DNA of 64,000 bases from Streptomyces olindensis (GCA_000696115.1 JJOH01000019.1:515881-579880), one strand, 5' to 3'. Positions 48,621 through 58,125 are shown, counted from the stretch's first letter. Notes: generated from the sequence alone by a model not told the origin. Numbers and translations: made by a program.

Positions 48621-49589
48621 ATGACGACCGGTCACGCGTCACCAGGGGCCGACAGCCCACCGCCAGGCGGCGACACGGTCATCGCCGTACGCGATCTGCG
48701 GATGCGCTACCGCACCCAGGACGTGTTGAAAGGAGTCGGCTTCACGGCCCGGCGGGGCGAGGTCCTGGTGCTGCTCGGCCCGAACGGCGCCGGGAAGACG
48801 ACCACGATCGAGATCCTGGAAGGCTTCCGGATGCGTTCGGACGGCGAGGTGACCGTCCTCGGCACCGATCCGGCCCGCGGGGACGAGCGGTGGCGTGCGC
48901 GCCTGGGCGTCGTGCTGCAGTCCTGGCGGGACCACGGCAAGTGGCGGGTGCGGGAGTTGCTGGCCCATCTCGGCTCCTACTACGTGCCGTACTCCACCGG
49001 CCTCATACGGCGCCCGTGGGACGTCGACGAACTCCTCGCCGCGGTGGGGCTGACCGAGCAGGCGGACAAGCGGGTCGGGACCCTGTCCGGCGGGCAGCGC
49101 AGACGATTCGACGTGGCCGTCGGCATCGTGGGCAGGCCCGAGCTGCTGTTCCTGGACGAGCCGACGGCCGGTCTGGACCCCGAGGCGAGGAACGAGTTCC
49201 ACGGTCTGGTGCGCGGGCTCGCGGACGAGAACACCACCGTCCTGATGACCACGCACGACCTCGCCGAGGCGGAGAGACTCGCCCACCGGATCCTCATCCT
49301 GGCCGGCGGGCGGATCGTGGCCGACGGTCCGGCCGAGGAGCTGTCCCGGCAGGCCTCGGCCGACGCCACCGTGCGCTGGACGCGGGACGGGCGCCGCTTC
49401 GAGGAGTCGACGGCCGAGCCCACCCGGTTCGTTCGCCGGCTCTTCGAGGAGCACGGCGAGGCGATCGGCGGGCTGGAGGTGCGCCGGGCGAGCCTGGAGG
49501 ACACCTACCTGACCATGGTGCGGGAGCTGGAGACGGGGAGCGTTCCCGAGGAGCGGGCGGCGCGTGCTTTCGGGGAGGGATCGCGATGA
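48621..49589 (+). CDS. ABC-2 type exporter ATPase (CcmA/DrrA-like)
   Basis: 322 residues. Walker A GPNGAGKTTT, signature LSGGQRRRFDVA, Walker B LLFLDEPTAGLDPEARNEF and the H-loop MTTHDLAEAERL form a drug-exporter ATPase. The C-terminal extension after residue 230 is usual for DrrA-type proteins. It overlaps the permease start by four bases, and ATG 48621 has an upstream GGGGGAACG ribosome binding site. The substrate is probably a drug or lipid. It is not the partner of the sulfonate-binding lipoprotein. Confidence 0.9.
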   Translation: MTTGHASPGADSPPPGGDTVIAVRDLRMRYRTQDVLKGVGFTARRGEVLVLLGPNGAGKTTTIEILEGFRMRSDGEVTVLGTDPARGDERWRARLGVVLQSWRDHGKWRVRELLAHLGSYYVPYSTGLIRRPWDVDELLAAVGLTEQADKRVGTLSGGQRRRFDVAVGIVGRPELLFLDEPTAGLDPEARNEFHGLVRGLADENTTVLMTTHDLAEAERLAHRILILAGGRIVADGPAEELSRQASADATVRWTRDGRRFEESTAEPTRFVRRLFEEHGEAIGGLEVRRASLEDTYLTMVRELETGSVPEERAARAFGEGSR

Positions 49590-50439
49590 GTCCGGTGTGG
49601 TACGCGGCCGGAGCAGGGGTGCGGCGCGGCTGGACGGAACTCCGGCACACCTTCACCACCGGCCAGGACGTGTTCGGTTACGTGCTCTGGACGGTGCTGC
49701 TCCTCGTTCCGCTGTTCCTGGCCGGGGACGACCGGCTGAAGGGCACCGACATCTCGACCGGCGCGTTCCTGCTGCCGAGCATGCTGGGAATGACCCTCGC
49801 GTTCACCGGGATGATGACCACGGCGCAACTGCTCGCGGCCGAGCGCGAGGACGGCACGCTGCTGCGGGCCAAGGCCGTCCCGCACGGCATGGTCGGCCAC
49901 CTCGTCGGCAAGATCATCATGGTGTCGGGTACGGCCCTGGCGTCCATGGCACTCCCCTTCGCCGTCGGCGTGTTCCTCGTGGACGGGGTCGCCCGGCAGG
50001 GCGGCGGAGCGTTGCTGACACTCGTGTGGGCGGTCCCGCTCGGTCTGCTGGCCACCCTGCCGGCAGGCGCTGTCATCGGCTCACTCGTCGACAGCCCGCG
50101 CACGGTCGGACTGCTGATGCTTCCGGTGATGGGACTCGTCGCGATCTCCGGGATCTACTTCCCTCTGTCGAAGCTCCCCGAGTGGCTGCAGACCGTCGGG
50201 GGCAGGTCTTCCCCGTGTACTGGCTCGGCCTCGCGCTGCGGTCAGCGTTGTTGCCGGCCGACGCGGTGGCCGCCGAGATCGGCGCGTCCTGGCGGCATCT
50301 GGAGACGGCGGGCGTGCTGGGCGCCTGGACGGTCGCCGGGCTGCTCGTCGCACCGTCGGTGCTGCGCAGGATGGCCCGCCGCGAGTCCGGGGCGGCGATG
50401 GCGGAGCGGCACCGGAAGGCGATGCAGCGGGTCGGTTAG
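49586..50439 (+). pseudogene. ABC-2 type permease gene with a frameshift
   Basis: Residues 1-205 (in frame from ATG 49586) form membrane segments including GYVLWTVLLLVPLFLAG and SMLGMTLAFTGMMTTAQLLAAEREDGTLLRAKAVPHG. After EWLQTVGG the frame changes and the true C-terminus, QVFPVYWLGLALRSALLPADAVAAEIGASWRHLETAGVLG, continues in another frame to the stop at 50439. The break is in a run of five G at 50198-50202, where deleting two or adding one base restores the reading frame. The four-base overlap with the ATPase is intact. It may be a natural mutation or a sequencing error. Confidence 0.75.
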
Positions 50440-50498
50440 TCCCCCTGCGTGATCGCTCCGCGGGTGACGCCGGAGGGGCTCCGGGTACCGGTGGCGGC

Positions 50499-50745
50499 AT
50501 GGCTGAAGTGGTGCCTGCGGGACTGTGGGGACTGCTGGCGGGCTCGGCGCTGCTGCTCGGTGCCGCGCTCGGCACGCTCGTCGGCGCGATCGCCTACACC
50601 GCGGGCAACCTCTGGCCCGCCCGCCGCGGGGCGCGACACCGCAAACGCTCCGGCCACCGGTCGTCGAAGTCCCAGCCGGAGTCAGCCTGCTCGACGGCTG
50701 GGCGGTCAGCCTGGTGACCGTGGCCGCCGTGTTACACCTGACCGA
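50499..50745 (+). pseudogene. Remnant of a ZIP-family metal transporter
   Basis: The frame opens MAEVVPAGLWGLLAGSALLLGAALG, the usual start of Streptomyces ZIP-family transporters. It then jumps to a mid-protein piece resembling the cytosolic loop and next helix (TLVGAIAYTAGNLWPARRGARHRKRSGHRSSKSQPE). Another frame then continues with GVSLLDGWAVSLVTVAAVLHL. Most membrane segments, including the metal-site histidines, are missing, so only a deletion- and frameshift-scarred stub remains before the convergent TetR gene. Confidence 0.6.
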
Positions 50746-50794
50746 GACCGGCGCACGACGGGCCCTGCGGCCGAGCGGAGAGGGCGCGGCGGCG

Positions 50795-51460
50795 TCAACC
50801 GCCGTCGGCGGCGTCTTCCTCGCCCCCGGCCCCGGGCGTCCCGGCGTCCTCCGCCGGTGCCGGGCCGAGCAGGACCTCGATGCCCGCCCGCAGATACCGC
50901 TCCAGCGTGGCGTCCGGCGTCGAGACGAGGGCGGGCGGGCGAATCTCCGTGCGCATCAGGCTCGTGCCGAGCATCCAGGCCGCGAGGAGTTCCGCCCGCA
51001 GGTCGGCGTCGGGGCCGTCGAGGCGGGCGGCCAGGCGACGGGAGAACACCTCCGTGAAGTCCGCGCGCAGCCGTGCCACCGCCTCGTCCCGGCCGGAGGA
51101 CCGCAGCACGGAGAGCACCGGATGCGGGAAGCCACCCTCGTTCGGCGGCCCCATGAGCAGCGCGCAGAACCAGTCGGGTATCGCCTCGACCGGCTCGTCC
51201 AGCAGCGGCTCGAATATCCTGCCGGCCCCCGACACGTCGTTGAACAGCGCTTCTTTCGAGCCGAAGTAGCGGTAGACGAGGGCCGCGTCCACCCCCACGT
51301 CGCCCGCGATGTCGCGCACGCTGGTGCCCTCGTAGCCGTACTTGCCGAAGCGGAAGGCCGCGGCGGCCCGCAGCGCCGTACGCGTCGCCGAGGCCGAGCG
51401 TTTGTGGGCGGGCCGGCGGGCCGCCGCCTTCGCCGCCTCGCCGTTGTGTACTCCGGTCAC
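50795..51460 (-). CDS. TetR-family regulator
   Basis: 221 residues from GTG 51460, chosen because GGAGGT lies eight bases upstream. The HTH is ALRAAAAFRFGKYGYEGTSVRDIAGDVGVDAALVYRYFGSKEALFNDV. A TetR-C domain follows and the protein ends in an acidic Gly/Ala/Asp tail. It is divergent from the UDP-glucose dehydrogenase gene and so may control the sugar-conjugation and efflux genes. A 20-bp inverted repeat at 51525 and 51595 in the gap is a candidate site pair. Confidence 0.85.
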   Translation of the reverse strand: MTGVHNGEAAKAAARRPAHKRSASATRTALRAAAAFRFGKYGYEGTSVRDIAGDVGVDAALVYRYFGSKEALFNDVSGAGRIFEPLLDEPVEAIPDWFCALLMGPPNEGGFPHPVLSVLRSSGRDEAVARLRADFTEVFSRRLAARLDGPDADLRAELLAAWMLGTSLMRTEIRPPALVSTPDATLERYLRAGIEVLLGPAPAEDAGTPGAGGEEDAADGG

Positions 51461-51524
51461 GTACCGCACCTCCTGGTCCACGGCCCTTCGGCCGTCCGCC
51501 CATGTTCCAGTCTGCGGCGACTGT

Positions 51525-51613
51525 CTCAAAGTCACCGACCGTTGTCATCAAACGTTGACTTGTCTTCTCGGCGCATGCGATACCTGACTCCGGTCAACGC
51601 TTGGTGACTTGAG
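51525..51613. promoter_or_regulatory. Spaced inverted repeat in the TetR/UGD gap
   Basis: CTCAAAGTCACC...GTTG at 51525-51544 recurs as its near reverse complement at 51595-51613 (CAACGC...GGTGACTTGAG). The two lie 65-70 bases from the TetR start and 136 bases from UGD. They might form a looped operator. The match has an indel, so it is tentative. Confidence 0.35.
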
Positions 51614-51748
51614 TCCTCGCTGTGCCCGGGCCGTACGACGGAGTCGGCCCTTCCAGGTCCGCCCGCACGACGTGGTCGAGCGCGCTCCTGCGCGCTCCTC
51701 GGCCGTCGCACGCGGGCATCCCCCACCGACCGGAAAAGGTGATCCTCT

Positions 51749-53071
51749 GTGCCTGCTCGACGCGTCGCCGTGATCGGCACCGGCTACGTCGGACTGACAA
51801 CCGGCGCCTGTCTGGCCTTTCTCGGGCACTGTGTGGTGTGCGCGGACGCCGACCCGCACAAGGTCGAGCGACTGCGCGAGGCCCGGGTGGACATCCTCGA
51901 GCCCGGCCTGCCCGAGACCGTCCGGGACGCCCTGGACGCGGACCTGCTCGACTTCACCGGCGACACCGCGGCCGCCGTCGCCGAGGCCGAGGTCGTGTTC
52001 CTGTGCCTGCCCACGCCCATGGGCGCGGGCGGCGCGGCCGACCTCGCCGCGGTGGAGGCCGTGGCCGCGCAGATCCGCGACGTACTGCCGCCCGGCTGTG
52101 TCGTCGTCAACAAGTCGACCGTGCCGGTCGGGACGAGCGAGCGCGTCGCCGCGCTGCTCGGCCGGGACGACGTGGCCGTGGTGAGCAACCCGGAGTTCCT
52201 GCGCGAGGGCCGCGCCGTGCAGGACTTCCTGCACCCCGACCGGATCGTCATCGGCGCCGCCGACCGGGAGGCCGCCCGGCGCGTCGCCGACCTGTACGCC
52301 GGGCTGGACGCCCCGCTGGTGCTCACCGACCCGGCGAGCGCCGAACTGACCAAGTACGCGGCGAACTTCTTCCTCGCGATGAAGCTGTCCTTCGCCAACA
52401 ACCTGGCCACCGTCTGCGAGCGCTTCGGCGCCGACATCGACGACGTCACCGAGGGCATCGGCCGGGACCCGCGCATCGGCTCCGCGTTCCTGCGGCCCGG
52501 GCCCGGCTGGGGCGGCTCCTGCCTGCCCAAGGACACCCACGCCCTGCTGACCGTGTGCGAACTGGCCGGGGTCGACTTCCCCCTGCTGCGCGCCACCATC
52601 GAGACCAACGTCGCCCACCAGCGGCAGCTCGTCGACCGGGTCGCCGCCTCGTGCGGAAGCGGCGCGGACGGATCGCTGCGCGGCGTACGACTCGCCCTGT
52701 ACGGCCTGACCTTCAAGGCCGGCACCTCCGATCTGCGTGACTCCCCCGCGCTCTCCGTCGCCCGGCTGCTGCGCGAGCGCGGAGCCGAACTCACGGCGTA
52801 TGACCCGGCGTTGCGTGAGGAGCGGCCCGACCTGAGCGATCTGCTCGACCTCGTCGACGACCCGGTGCGGGCGGCGGAGGGGGCGGCGGCCTGTCTCGTC
52901 CTCACCGAGTGGCCGGAGCTGCGCGACCTCGACTGGGCGGCGATCGCCGCGCGCATGTCCGGCCGGGAGGTCCACGACTTCCGCGACCTGCTGGACGCGG
53001 ACCGGCTCGCGCGGGCCGGGCTGAGCCGGCACGGCATCGGGCGCGCGGAGGCTCCGGCGCGGGTGGCGTGA
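51749..53071 (+). CDS. UDP-glucose/GDP-mannose dehydrogenase (UGD)
   Basis: 440 residues. The N-terminal NAD motif is VAVIGTGYVGLTTGACLAFLGH, the catalytic cysteine is in GWGGSCLPKDTHAL (about residue 257), and EFLREG and KYAANFFLAMKLSFANNL are the central motifs. It oxidises UDP-glucose to UDP-glucuronate with two NAD, in the cytosol. It starts with GTG 51749 (AGGTGA upstream). It lies 78 bases before a glycosyltransferase, which could use the product. Confidence 0.9.
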   Translation: MPARRVAVIGTGYVGLTTGACLAFLGHCVVCADADPHKVERLREARVDILEPGLPETVRDALDADLLDFTGDTAAAVAEAEVVFLCLPTPMGAGGAADLAAVEAVAAQIRDVLPPGCVVVNKSTVPVGTSERVAALLGRDDVAVVSNPEFLREGRAVQDFLHPDRIVIGAADREAARRVADLYAGLDAPLVLTDPASAELTKYAANFFLAMKLSFANNLATVCERFGADIDDVTEGIGRDPRIGSAFLRPGPGWGGSCLPKDTHALLTVCELAGVDFPLLRATIETNVAHQRQLVDRVAASCGSGADGSLRGVRLALYGLTFKAGTSDLRDSPALSVARLLRERGAELTAYDPALREERPDLSDLLDLVDDPVRAAEGAAACLVLTEWPELRDLDWAAIAARMSGREVHDFRDLLDADRLARAGLSRHGIGRAEAPARVA

Positions 53072-53149
53072 GTCGCGCGGGCACCGGTGCGCGCCGCCGC
53101 CTCGATCGCCCCTCCCTCGGAAGAAGAATCCAAGAGAAAGGCTCATCCC

Positions 53150-54358
53150 ATGCGGGTTCTGTGCACCACGCTCGGCAGTCCCTCCCACGGGCGTGCCCAA
53201 CTGCCCCTGCTGCGCGCCCTCGCCGGTGCCGGGCATCAGGTGCTGGTGGTCACCACCGAAGCGCTCGTCCCCGTCTTCCGCGACGACGACGTACAAGTGG
53301 AGGCCGGCTTACCGGAGTTCAACCCGCTCGCCGCGGCGGGCCCGTACCTCGCCGAGCTCCAGGGCACCGCCGACCTGGCGGAGCCGACCGAGGCGCTGGC
53401 CCGGCTGCTGATGCGCCACGTGGCCGGGCCGGGAGTCAAGCCGCACCTGGACATCCTGCTCCCCCTCGCCCGGGACTTCCGGCCCGACCTGGTCCTGCGG
53501 GACGGCATGGACATGAGCGCGGTGCTCACCGCCGAACTGCTCGGCGTGCCGCAGTTGCCGACGCCGTCCGGGTTCAGCAACATCCTGGACCCCGCCGAGG
53601 TGCTGCCACAGCTGAACGAGCGGCGCGCGGAGCTGGGACTGCCCGTGGTGGACGACCCGCTGTCCGTGGCACCGCACGGCCGCGTCGACTACGTGCCGCC
53701 CGCGTACTCCTTCGCCCGTCACCTGGCCAAGGCGTGGTCCTACCGGCAGACGGTGGACGTCGAGCGCGGCGGGGTGCTGCCGGAGTGGGCCGCCCGACTG
53801 CCCACGGACCGGCCGCTGGTGTACGCCGCGATCGGTACCGCCCTGCCGAAGATCCGTGAGCGCACGGCGGACGAGGAGCCGCCGCTGCCCGTGAAGCTGC
53901 CGGATCCCACCGAGAGCCTGCGCGCGATCGTGGAAGCGGCGGCCGAGCTGGACGACTGCACGGTGGTCGTGTCGACCTCCGGGATACCGGTGGACACCGC
54001 GGGACTGCCCGGGCACGTCCATGTCACCGAGCGGGTGCCGCAGCCGCTGCTGCTGGAGTCGGTCGACCTGTTCGTCACCCACGGCGGCTTCAACAGCATC
54101 CGGGAGGCCATGCGCACCGGCACGCCGCTGGCGGTCCTGCCGCACTTCGGGGACCAGCCCGCCAACGCGGAGCGCGTGGAGGAACTCGGCATGGGCCGTC
54201 ACATCACGGACCGCAGCGCGACGGGCATCGCCGACGTGTGCCGCAAGCTCCTCGCCGATCCCGAGCCCCGGGCGCGGGCCCGCTCGGCCCAGCTGGCGAT
54301 GCTGACACTGCCGGAGATCGGTCAGGCGGTCGAGGACCTGGCCGGCATCGCCGGCTAG
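53150..54358 (+). CDS. GT1 (UGT-type) glycosyltransferase
   Basis: 402 residues of GT-B fold. The N-domain is MRVLCTTLGSPSHGRAQLPLLRALAGAGHQVLVV. The C-domain has the nucleotide-sugar motif HVTERVPQPLLLESVDLFVTHGGFNSIREAMRTGTPLAVLPHFGDQPANAERVEELGMG (PSPG-like, with HGG and the catalytic-side D and Q). The family glycosylates hydrophobic acceptors such as macrolides or other natural products. Beside UGD, glucuronosyl transfer is plausible. A terminator lies after the stop. ATG 53150 starts the beta-strand directly. Confidence 0.88.
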   Translation: MRVLCTTLGSPSHGRAQLPLLRALAGAGHQVLVVTTEALVPVFRDDDVQVEAGLPEFNPLAAAGPYLAELQGTADLAEPTEALARLLMRHVAGPGVKPHLDILLPLARDFRPDLVLRDGMDMSAVLTAELLGVPQLPTPSGFSNILDPAEVLPQLNERRAELGLPVVDDPLSVAPHGRVDYVPPAYSFARHLAKAWSYRQTVDVERGGVLPEWAARLPTDRPLVYAAIGTALPKIRERTADEEPPLPVKLPDPTESLRAIVEAAAELDDCTVVVSTSGIPVDTAGLPGHVHVTERVPQPLLLESVDLFVTHGGFNSIREAMRTGTPLAVLPHFGDQPANAERVEELGMGRHITDRSATGIADVCRKLLADPEPRARARSAQLAMLTLPEIGQAVEDLAGIAG

Positions 54359-54366
54359 CCGCCTCG

Positions 54367-54414
54367 GCGCGGGCGCGGAACGCACCGGGGTTCCCGGGCG
54401 GCCCGCGCCCGCGC
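54367..54414. terminator. 12-bp stem after glycosyltransferase
   Basis: GCGCGGGCGCGG (54367-54378) pairs with CCGCGCCCGCGC (54403-54414). The loop is long (24 bases). Confidence 0.55.
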
Positions 54415-54445
54415 GCCGTACCCGCCCCCACCCCGAGGACGACAC

Positions 54446-56062
54446 GTGACCTTCTCCGACACCCGCGAACCGGGCGCGGCCGGGGACATGCCCCCGCGGC
54501 TCAGTCACCGGCAGATCACCACCGTGATGTCCGGGCTGGTGCTCGGCATGTTCCTGGGCGCGCTGGACCAGACGGTGGTCTCGTCCGCGCTGCGCACCAT
54601 CGCCGACGACCTGCACGGGCTGACCGCCCAGGCGTGGGTGACCACCGCGTACCTCATCACCGCCACCATCGCCACGCCGCTGTACGGCAAACTCTCCGAC
54701 CTGTACGGCCGCAGGCCCGTCTACCTCGCCGCGATCGCCCTGTTCACCGTCGGCTCGCTGCTGTGCGGATGCGCCACCTCGATCTACGAACTCGCGGCGT
54801 TCCGCGCCGTGCAGGGGCTCGGCGGCGGCGGCCTGATGTCGCTGGCGATGACCATCGTCGCCGACATCACCACGCCACGTGAACGGGGCCGCTACCAGGG
54901 TTACTTCATGGCCGTGTTCGGCGGCGCCAGCATCGTGGGCCCGCTCGTGGGCGGTGCCTTCGCGGACCGGGCCGAGCTGCTGGGCATCGCCGGCTGGCGC
55001 TGGATCTTCCTGATCAACGTGCCGCTCGCCGCCGCGGCAGCGGTGGCGATCATGCGGGTGCTGCGCTTCCCGCACCGGCGGGTGCGGCACCGGCTCGACT
55101 ACGCGGGGGCCCTCACCCTGGCCGTGGGGCTGGTGCCGCTGCTGACGGTCGCCGAGCAGGGCCGGGTCTGGGGGTGGGACTCGCCCCGGGCCCTGGTGAT
55201 GTACGCGATCGGCGTGGCGGGACTGGCCGGGTTCGTCCTGGTGGAGCGCCGTTCCGGTGACGCCGCGCTGCTGCCGCCGCGCCTGTTCCGCATCCGGAGC
55301 TTCCGGCTGGGCGTCGGGCTGCACTTCGTCGTCGGCATCGGCATGTTCGGCGCGATGACGACGCTGCCGCTCTACCTCCAGCTCGTGCGCGGCATGAGCC
55401 CCATCGCGGCGGGCCTGGCGACCCTGCCCACGGTCGCCGCGAACCTCGCGGTGACCTTGCTGACGGGCCGGATGATCGCCCGGACCGGCCGGTTCAAGGT
55501 CCATCTCGTCGCCGGTGTCGGCTCGTTCACCGCCGCGATGCTCGTGTTCGCGACGCTGCGCGTGGACAGTCCGCTGTGGCACCCGGCGCTCGGCATGGCC
55601 CTGATGGGCGCGGGACTCGGCGCGTCGATGCAGACGCTCACCACGCTCGCGCAGTGCGAGGTGCCCCGTACGGACATGGGAGCGGCGACGGCGTCCGTCA
55701 ACTTCTTCCGCTCCAACGGCGGTACGGTCGGCACCGCGGCGTTCCTGTCGATCCTGTTCACCACGGCGGCCGGCAGCATCGCCGAGCGGCTGGCCGAGGC
55801 CCGCCACGACCCGGCCTACCGCCGGCTCCTGGCCCAGCCCGACAACGCGCACGCCCTGACCGGAGTCCTCCGCCCCGGCGGCGGGGTCGACCTGGAGGAT
55901 TCCGCCTTCCTGCACGCCCTCGACCCGGGCGTGGCGCTGCCGTTCCTGGAGGGTTACGTCGCCTCGATGCGCCTCGTCTTCCTCACCGGCGCCGCGGTGT
56001 CCCTGCTCGCCTTCGTGCTGGCGGCCTGGCGGGTTCCCGACCTCACGCTGTCCGACGAGTAG
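54446..56062 (+). CDS. DHA2-family MFS multidrug efflux transporter
   Basis: 538 residues with about 14 transmembrane segments. The early motif LGALDQTVVSSALRTIADDL and motif A GKLSDLYGRRPVYLAAIALF are typical of the DHA2 (EmrB/QacA) drug:H+ antiporter group. It would export hydrophobic drugs, possibly sugar conjugates from the neighbouring transferase. The GTG at 54446 has GAGGACGAC upstream. The central loop between helices 6 and 7 and a long loop near residue 450 (AEARHDPAYRRLL) are usual for the family. Confidence 0.9.
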   Translation: MTFSDTREPGAAGDMPPRLSHRQITTVMSGLVLGMFLGALDQTVVSSALRTIADDLHGLTAQAWVTTAYLITATIATPLYGKLSDLYGRRPVYLAAIALFTVGSLLCGCATSIYELAAFRAVQGLGGGGLMSLAMTIVADITTPRERGRYQGYFMAVFGGASIVGPLVGGAFADRAELLGIAGWRWIFLINVPLAAAAAVAIMRVLRFPHRRVRHRLDYAGALTLAVGLVPLLTVAEQGRVWGWDSPRALVMYAIGVAGLAGFVLVERRSGDAALLPPRLFRIRSFRLGVGLHFVVGIGMFGAMTTLPLYLQLVRGMSPIAAGLATLPTVAANLAVTLLTGRMIARTGRFKVHLVAGVGSFTAAMLVFATLRVDSPLWHPALGMALMGAGLGASMQTLTTLAQCEVPRTDMGAATASVNFFRSNGGTVGTAAFLSILFTTAAGSIAERLAEARHDPAYRRLLAQPDNAHALTGVLRPGGGVDLEDSAFLHALDPGVALPFLEGYVASMRLVFLTGAAVSLLAFVLAAWRVPDLTLSDE

Positions 56063-56075
56063 CGTCGGCACGGCG

Positions 56076-58088
56076 TCAGTCCGCCGTCTGTGCCGGGCCC
56101 GCCGTCACCTTCCGCAGCAGCGGCTTGCTGCCGGCGATCGCGGCGAACATGGCGAGCGCGCCGACGGCCACGCAGATCGCCAGTTGCACGGCACCGGAGG
56201 TGTTGATGGTGGTGCCGGCCGCCTTGTTGAGCTGCGTGGCGCCGAAGACACCCATCGCGGTGGTACCGCCGGCCAGGACCGTCAACGGGATGACCGTCTC
56301 GCGGATCCGAGCCCGGTCCAGCACCAGGAGCGGGGTGCCGGCCAGCCGCAGCAGGCCGTAGACCCGGCGCCGGTCGAGGACGTTCGCGGCGGCCGTGAGT
56401 CCGGCGGAGGCGGCCGCTACGAGGAAGCTCAGCACCAGGGTGGCGGTGCTGACGGTGGCGATGCGGTCGAGAGCGGTGTCGTCCGAGGCGGACACGTACT
56501 CCTGCGTGATCGGGTACCTGCCCGAGCCGAGGGGCGTCAGGGCGGTGACGGCGGTGTCGATCTGCTCCTGCCCGCCGGTGACCTGGGCGGTCACGCCGTT
56601 GATCCCGCCGAGCAGGCTCTCGTAGTCGTCCTCGCTCGTGACGGCGACGGTCGCCGTGACGCCCGCCTCGCGCAGGAGCGTGCGGGCCTCGGACGCGGTG
56701 TGCCGGGCGTCGGCGGCGTTCGCGGTGATCACCGCCACCTGGCCCTCATGGCGGGGGCCTTCGGAGCCGAGGGAGCTGACGGAGAAGAACCCGGCCACGA
56801 AGCCGGCGAGGACCAGGCCGCTGACGGTGCGCCAGGCGCCGCGCGGGTCGTCGCTGAGGCGGCGCGCGGCCAGCAGCGTGGCCGGGCGCTTGGCACGGCG
56901 GCCCACGATCCGTCCCAGCCGGTCCACGGCCCACGGGCCGAGCAGCCAGAACGCGCCGTAGAAGATCGCGAGCAGGGCCAGCAGTTGACGGGGCTTCAGC
57001 TGGCCGCCGCCCGTGGTCGACCAGATGTAGACCAGGACCGCGACGAACAGCAGCAGACGGATCAGGCGGGTCCGGCGGGGGTCGGCCTGCTGGGCGACGC
57101 CGAGGGGCGAGGTGGCCACCTGGCGGAGCGTCGTCACCGCGCTGACGGTGATCAGTGCCGTGACGGCCAGCACCACCGCGGCGAGCCACGCGGGCCCCAC
57201 CCACAGCTGACCGGTGTACCAGGCGCCGACGCCGTACGGGACTTCGGCGAGCGCGGGCAGCAGTGCCGTGTAGGCGAGCGCGCCCGCGAGCGCCCCGGCC
57301 GCGCCGACGGCGGCCGCCTCGACGGCGGTCATGGCGAGGATCTGGCGTGGGGTCGCCCCGGCCAGCCGCAGTGCGGCGAGCCGCTGCTCGCGCCGGGCCG
57401 CGCCGAGCCGTCCGGCGGCCGAGGCCGGCACGACGACCGGCATGACGAGGAGTACCACCCCCAGGAGCACGGTCCCCTGGTCGGTGCCGGTGAACACGCT
57501 CGCCTCGGTGCCGGAGAAACCGGCGATCGGGGCGCGCTCCGTCAGGTTCTCGTCGTAGTAGTTCTGCTCTCCGGCGGCCTTGGAGACGGCCGCGTCGCCG
57601 GGCGCCCGTCCGACCACCGCGACCAGTTCGTCGGGAGAGGCGAGACCGGCGGCGCCGATCGTGCCGTAGGACCTCACCTCCGGGAAGCGGCCGGCGAGTC
57701 GGTCCGCGGGCAGCTCGCGCAGGAGGTCGGCCAGGGCCGGGGAGACGTACACCTGGCCCTGCTTCGGGAAGCCGCTCAGGCCGGGCGGTGCGGGCGTCGG
57801 CCCCCGGCCGGGCAGCCGGGCCAGGTTCACGACGGTCACCGGTTCGTGGCGGACGTACGTCGTGGTCGTGGCCTGGACGGCCGTGGCCTTCCCGGCCGGA
57901 ACGGCGTCGGGGGTGCGCCACGTGGTGTGGTCGGCGCGGGTGCCCGCGCCGAGGGAGGCGGCGATCATCAGCAGCAGGAGGAACGAGCCGACGGCGGCGG
58001 CCCCGGCGGCGAGCAGTTGGGAGTGCAGGCCGCGGCGGCCGGAGGACTTGGCGAGGTGCCAGGTCAGGGGCAGGACGGGGGAACGCAT
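56076..58088 (-). CDS. FtsX-like ABC permease
   Basis: 670 residues with a long N-terminal extracytosolic loop and at least eight membrane helices. AARREQRLAALRLAGATPRQILAMTAVEAAAVGAAGALAGA is the FtsX/MacB permease signature, and a second copy, RRRVYGLLRLAGTPLLVLDRARIRE, lies near the C-terminus. It should form an exporter or signalling complex with an ATPase, but its operon ATPase (58126) is disrupted. It follows the DUF4333-like gene and the ATPase in the same direction. The reading frame is intact. Confidence 0.88.
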   Translation of the reverse strand: MRSPVLPLTWHLAKSSGRRGLHSQLLAAGAAAVGSFLLLLMIAASLGAGTRADHTTWRTPDAVPAGKATAVQATTTTYVRHEPVTVVNLARLPGRGPTPAPPGLSGFPKQGQVYVSPALADLLRELPADRLAGRFPEVRSYGTIGAAGLASPDELVAVVGRAPGDAAVSKAAGEQNYYDENLTERAPIAGFSGTEASVFTGTDQGTVLLGVVLLVMPVVVPASAAGRLGAARREQRLAALRLAGATPRQILAMTAVEAAAVGAAGALAGALAYTALLPALAEVPYGVGAWYTGQLWVGPAWLAAVVLAVTALITVSAVTTLRQVATSPLGVAQQADPRRTRLIRLLLFVAVLVYIWSTTGGGQLKPRQLLALLAIFYGAFWLLGPWAVDRLGRIVGRRAKRPATLLAARRLSDDPRGAWRTVSGLVLAGFVAGFFSVSSLGSEGPRHEGQVAVITANAADARHTASEARTLLREAGVTATVAVTSEDDYESLLGGINGVTAQVTGGQEQIDTAVTALTPLGSGRYPITQEYVSASDDTALDRIATVSTATLVLSFLVAAASAGLTAAANVLDRRRVYGLLRLAGTPLLVLDRARIRETVIPLTVLAGGTTAMGVFGATQLNKAAGTTINTSGAVQLAICVAVGALAMFAAIAGSKPLLRKVTAGPAQTAD

Positions 58089-58125
58089 GGGGACTCCGGT
58101 GGGCTTCGGCTTCGGGCGGGGCGGC

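Noticed and set aside
50198..50202. Programmed frameshift in the ABC-2 permease
   Set aside because: A G5 run alone is weak evidence, with no stimulator seen and no reason for frameshifting in this family; a lesion or error is simpler.
47295..50439. Sulfonate-binding protein and the next ABC genes as one importer
   Set aside because: A terminator separates them, and the ATPase and permease are of the ABC-2 exporter type.
53309..56071. 920-codon minus-strand open frame across the glycosyltransferase and MFS genes
   Set aside because: Repetitive Arg/Gly/His composition and no homology; a shadow of two real genes.
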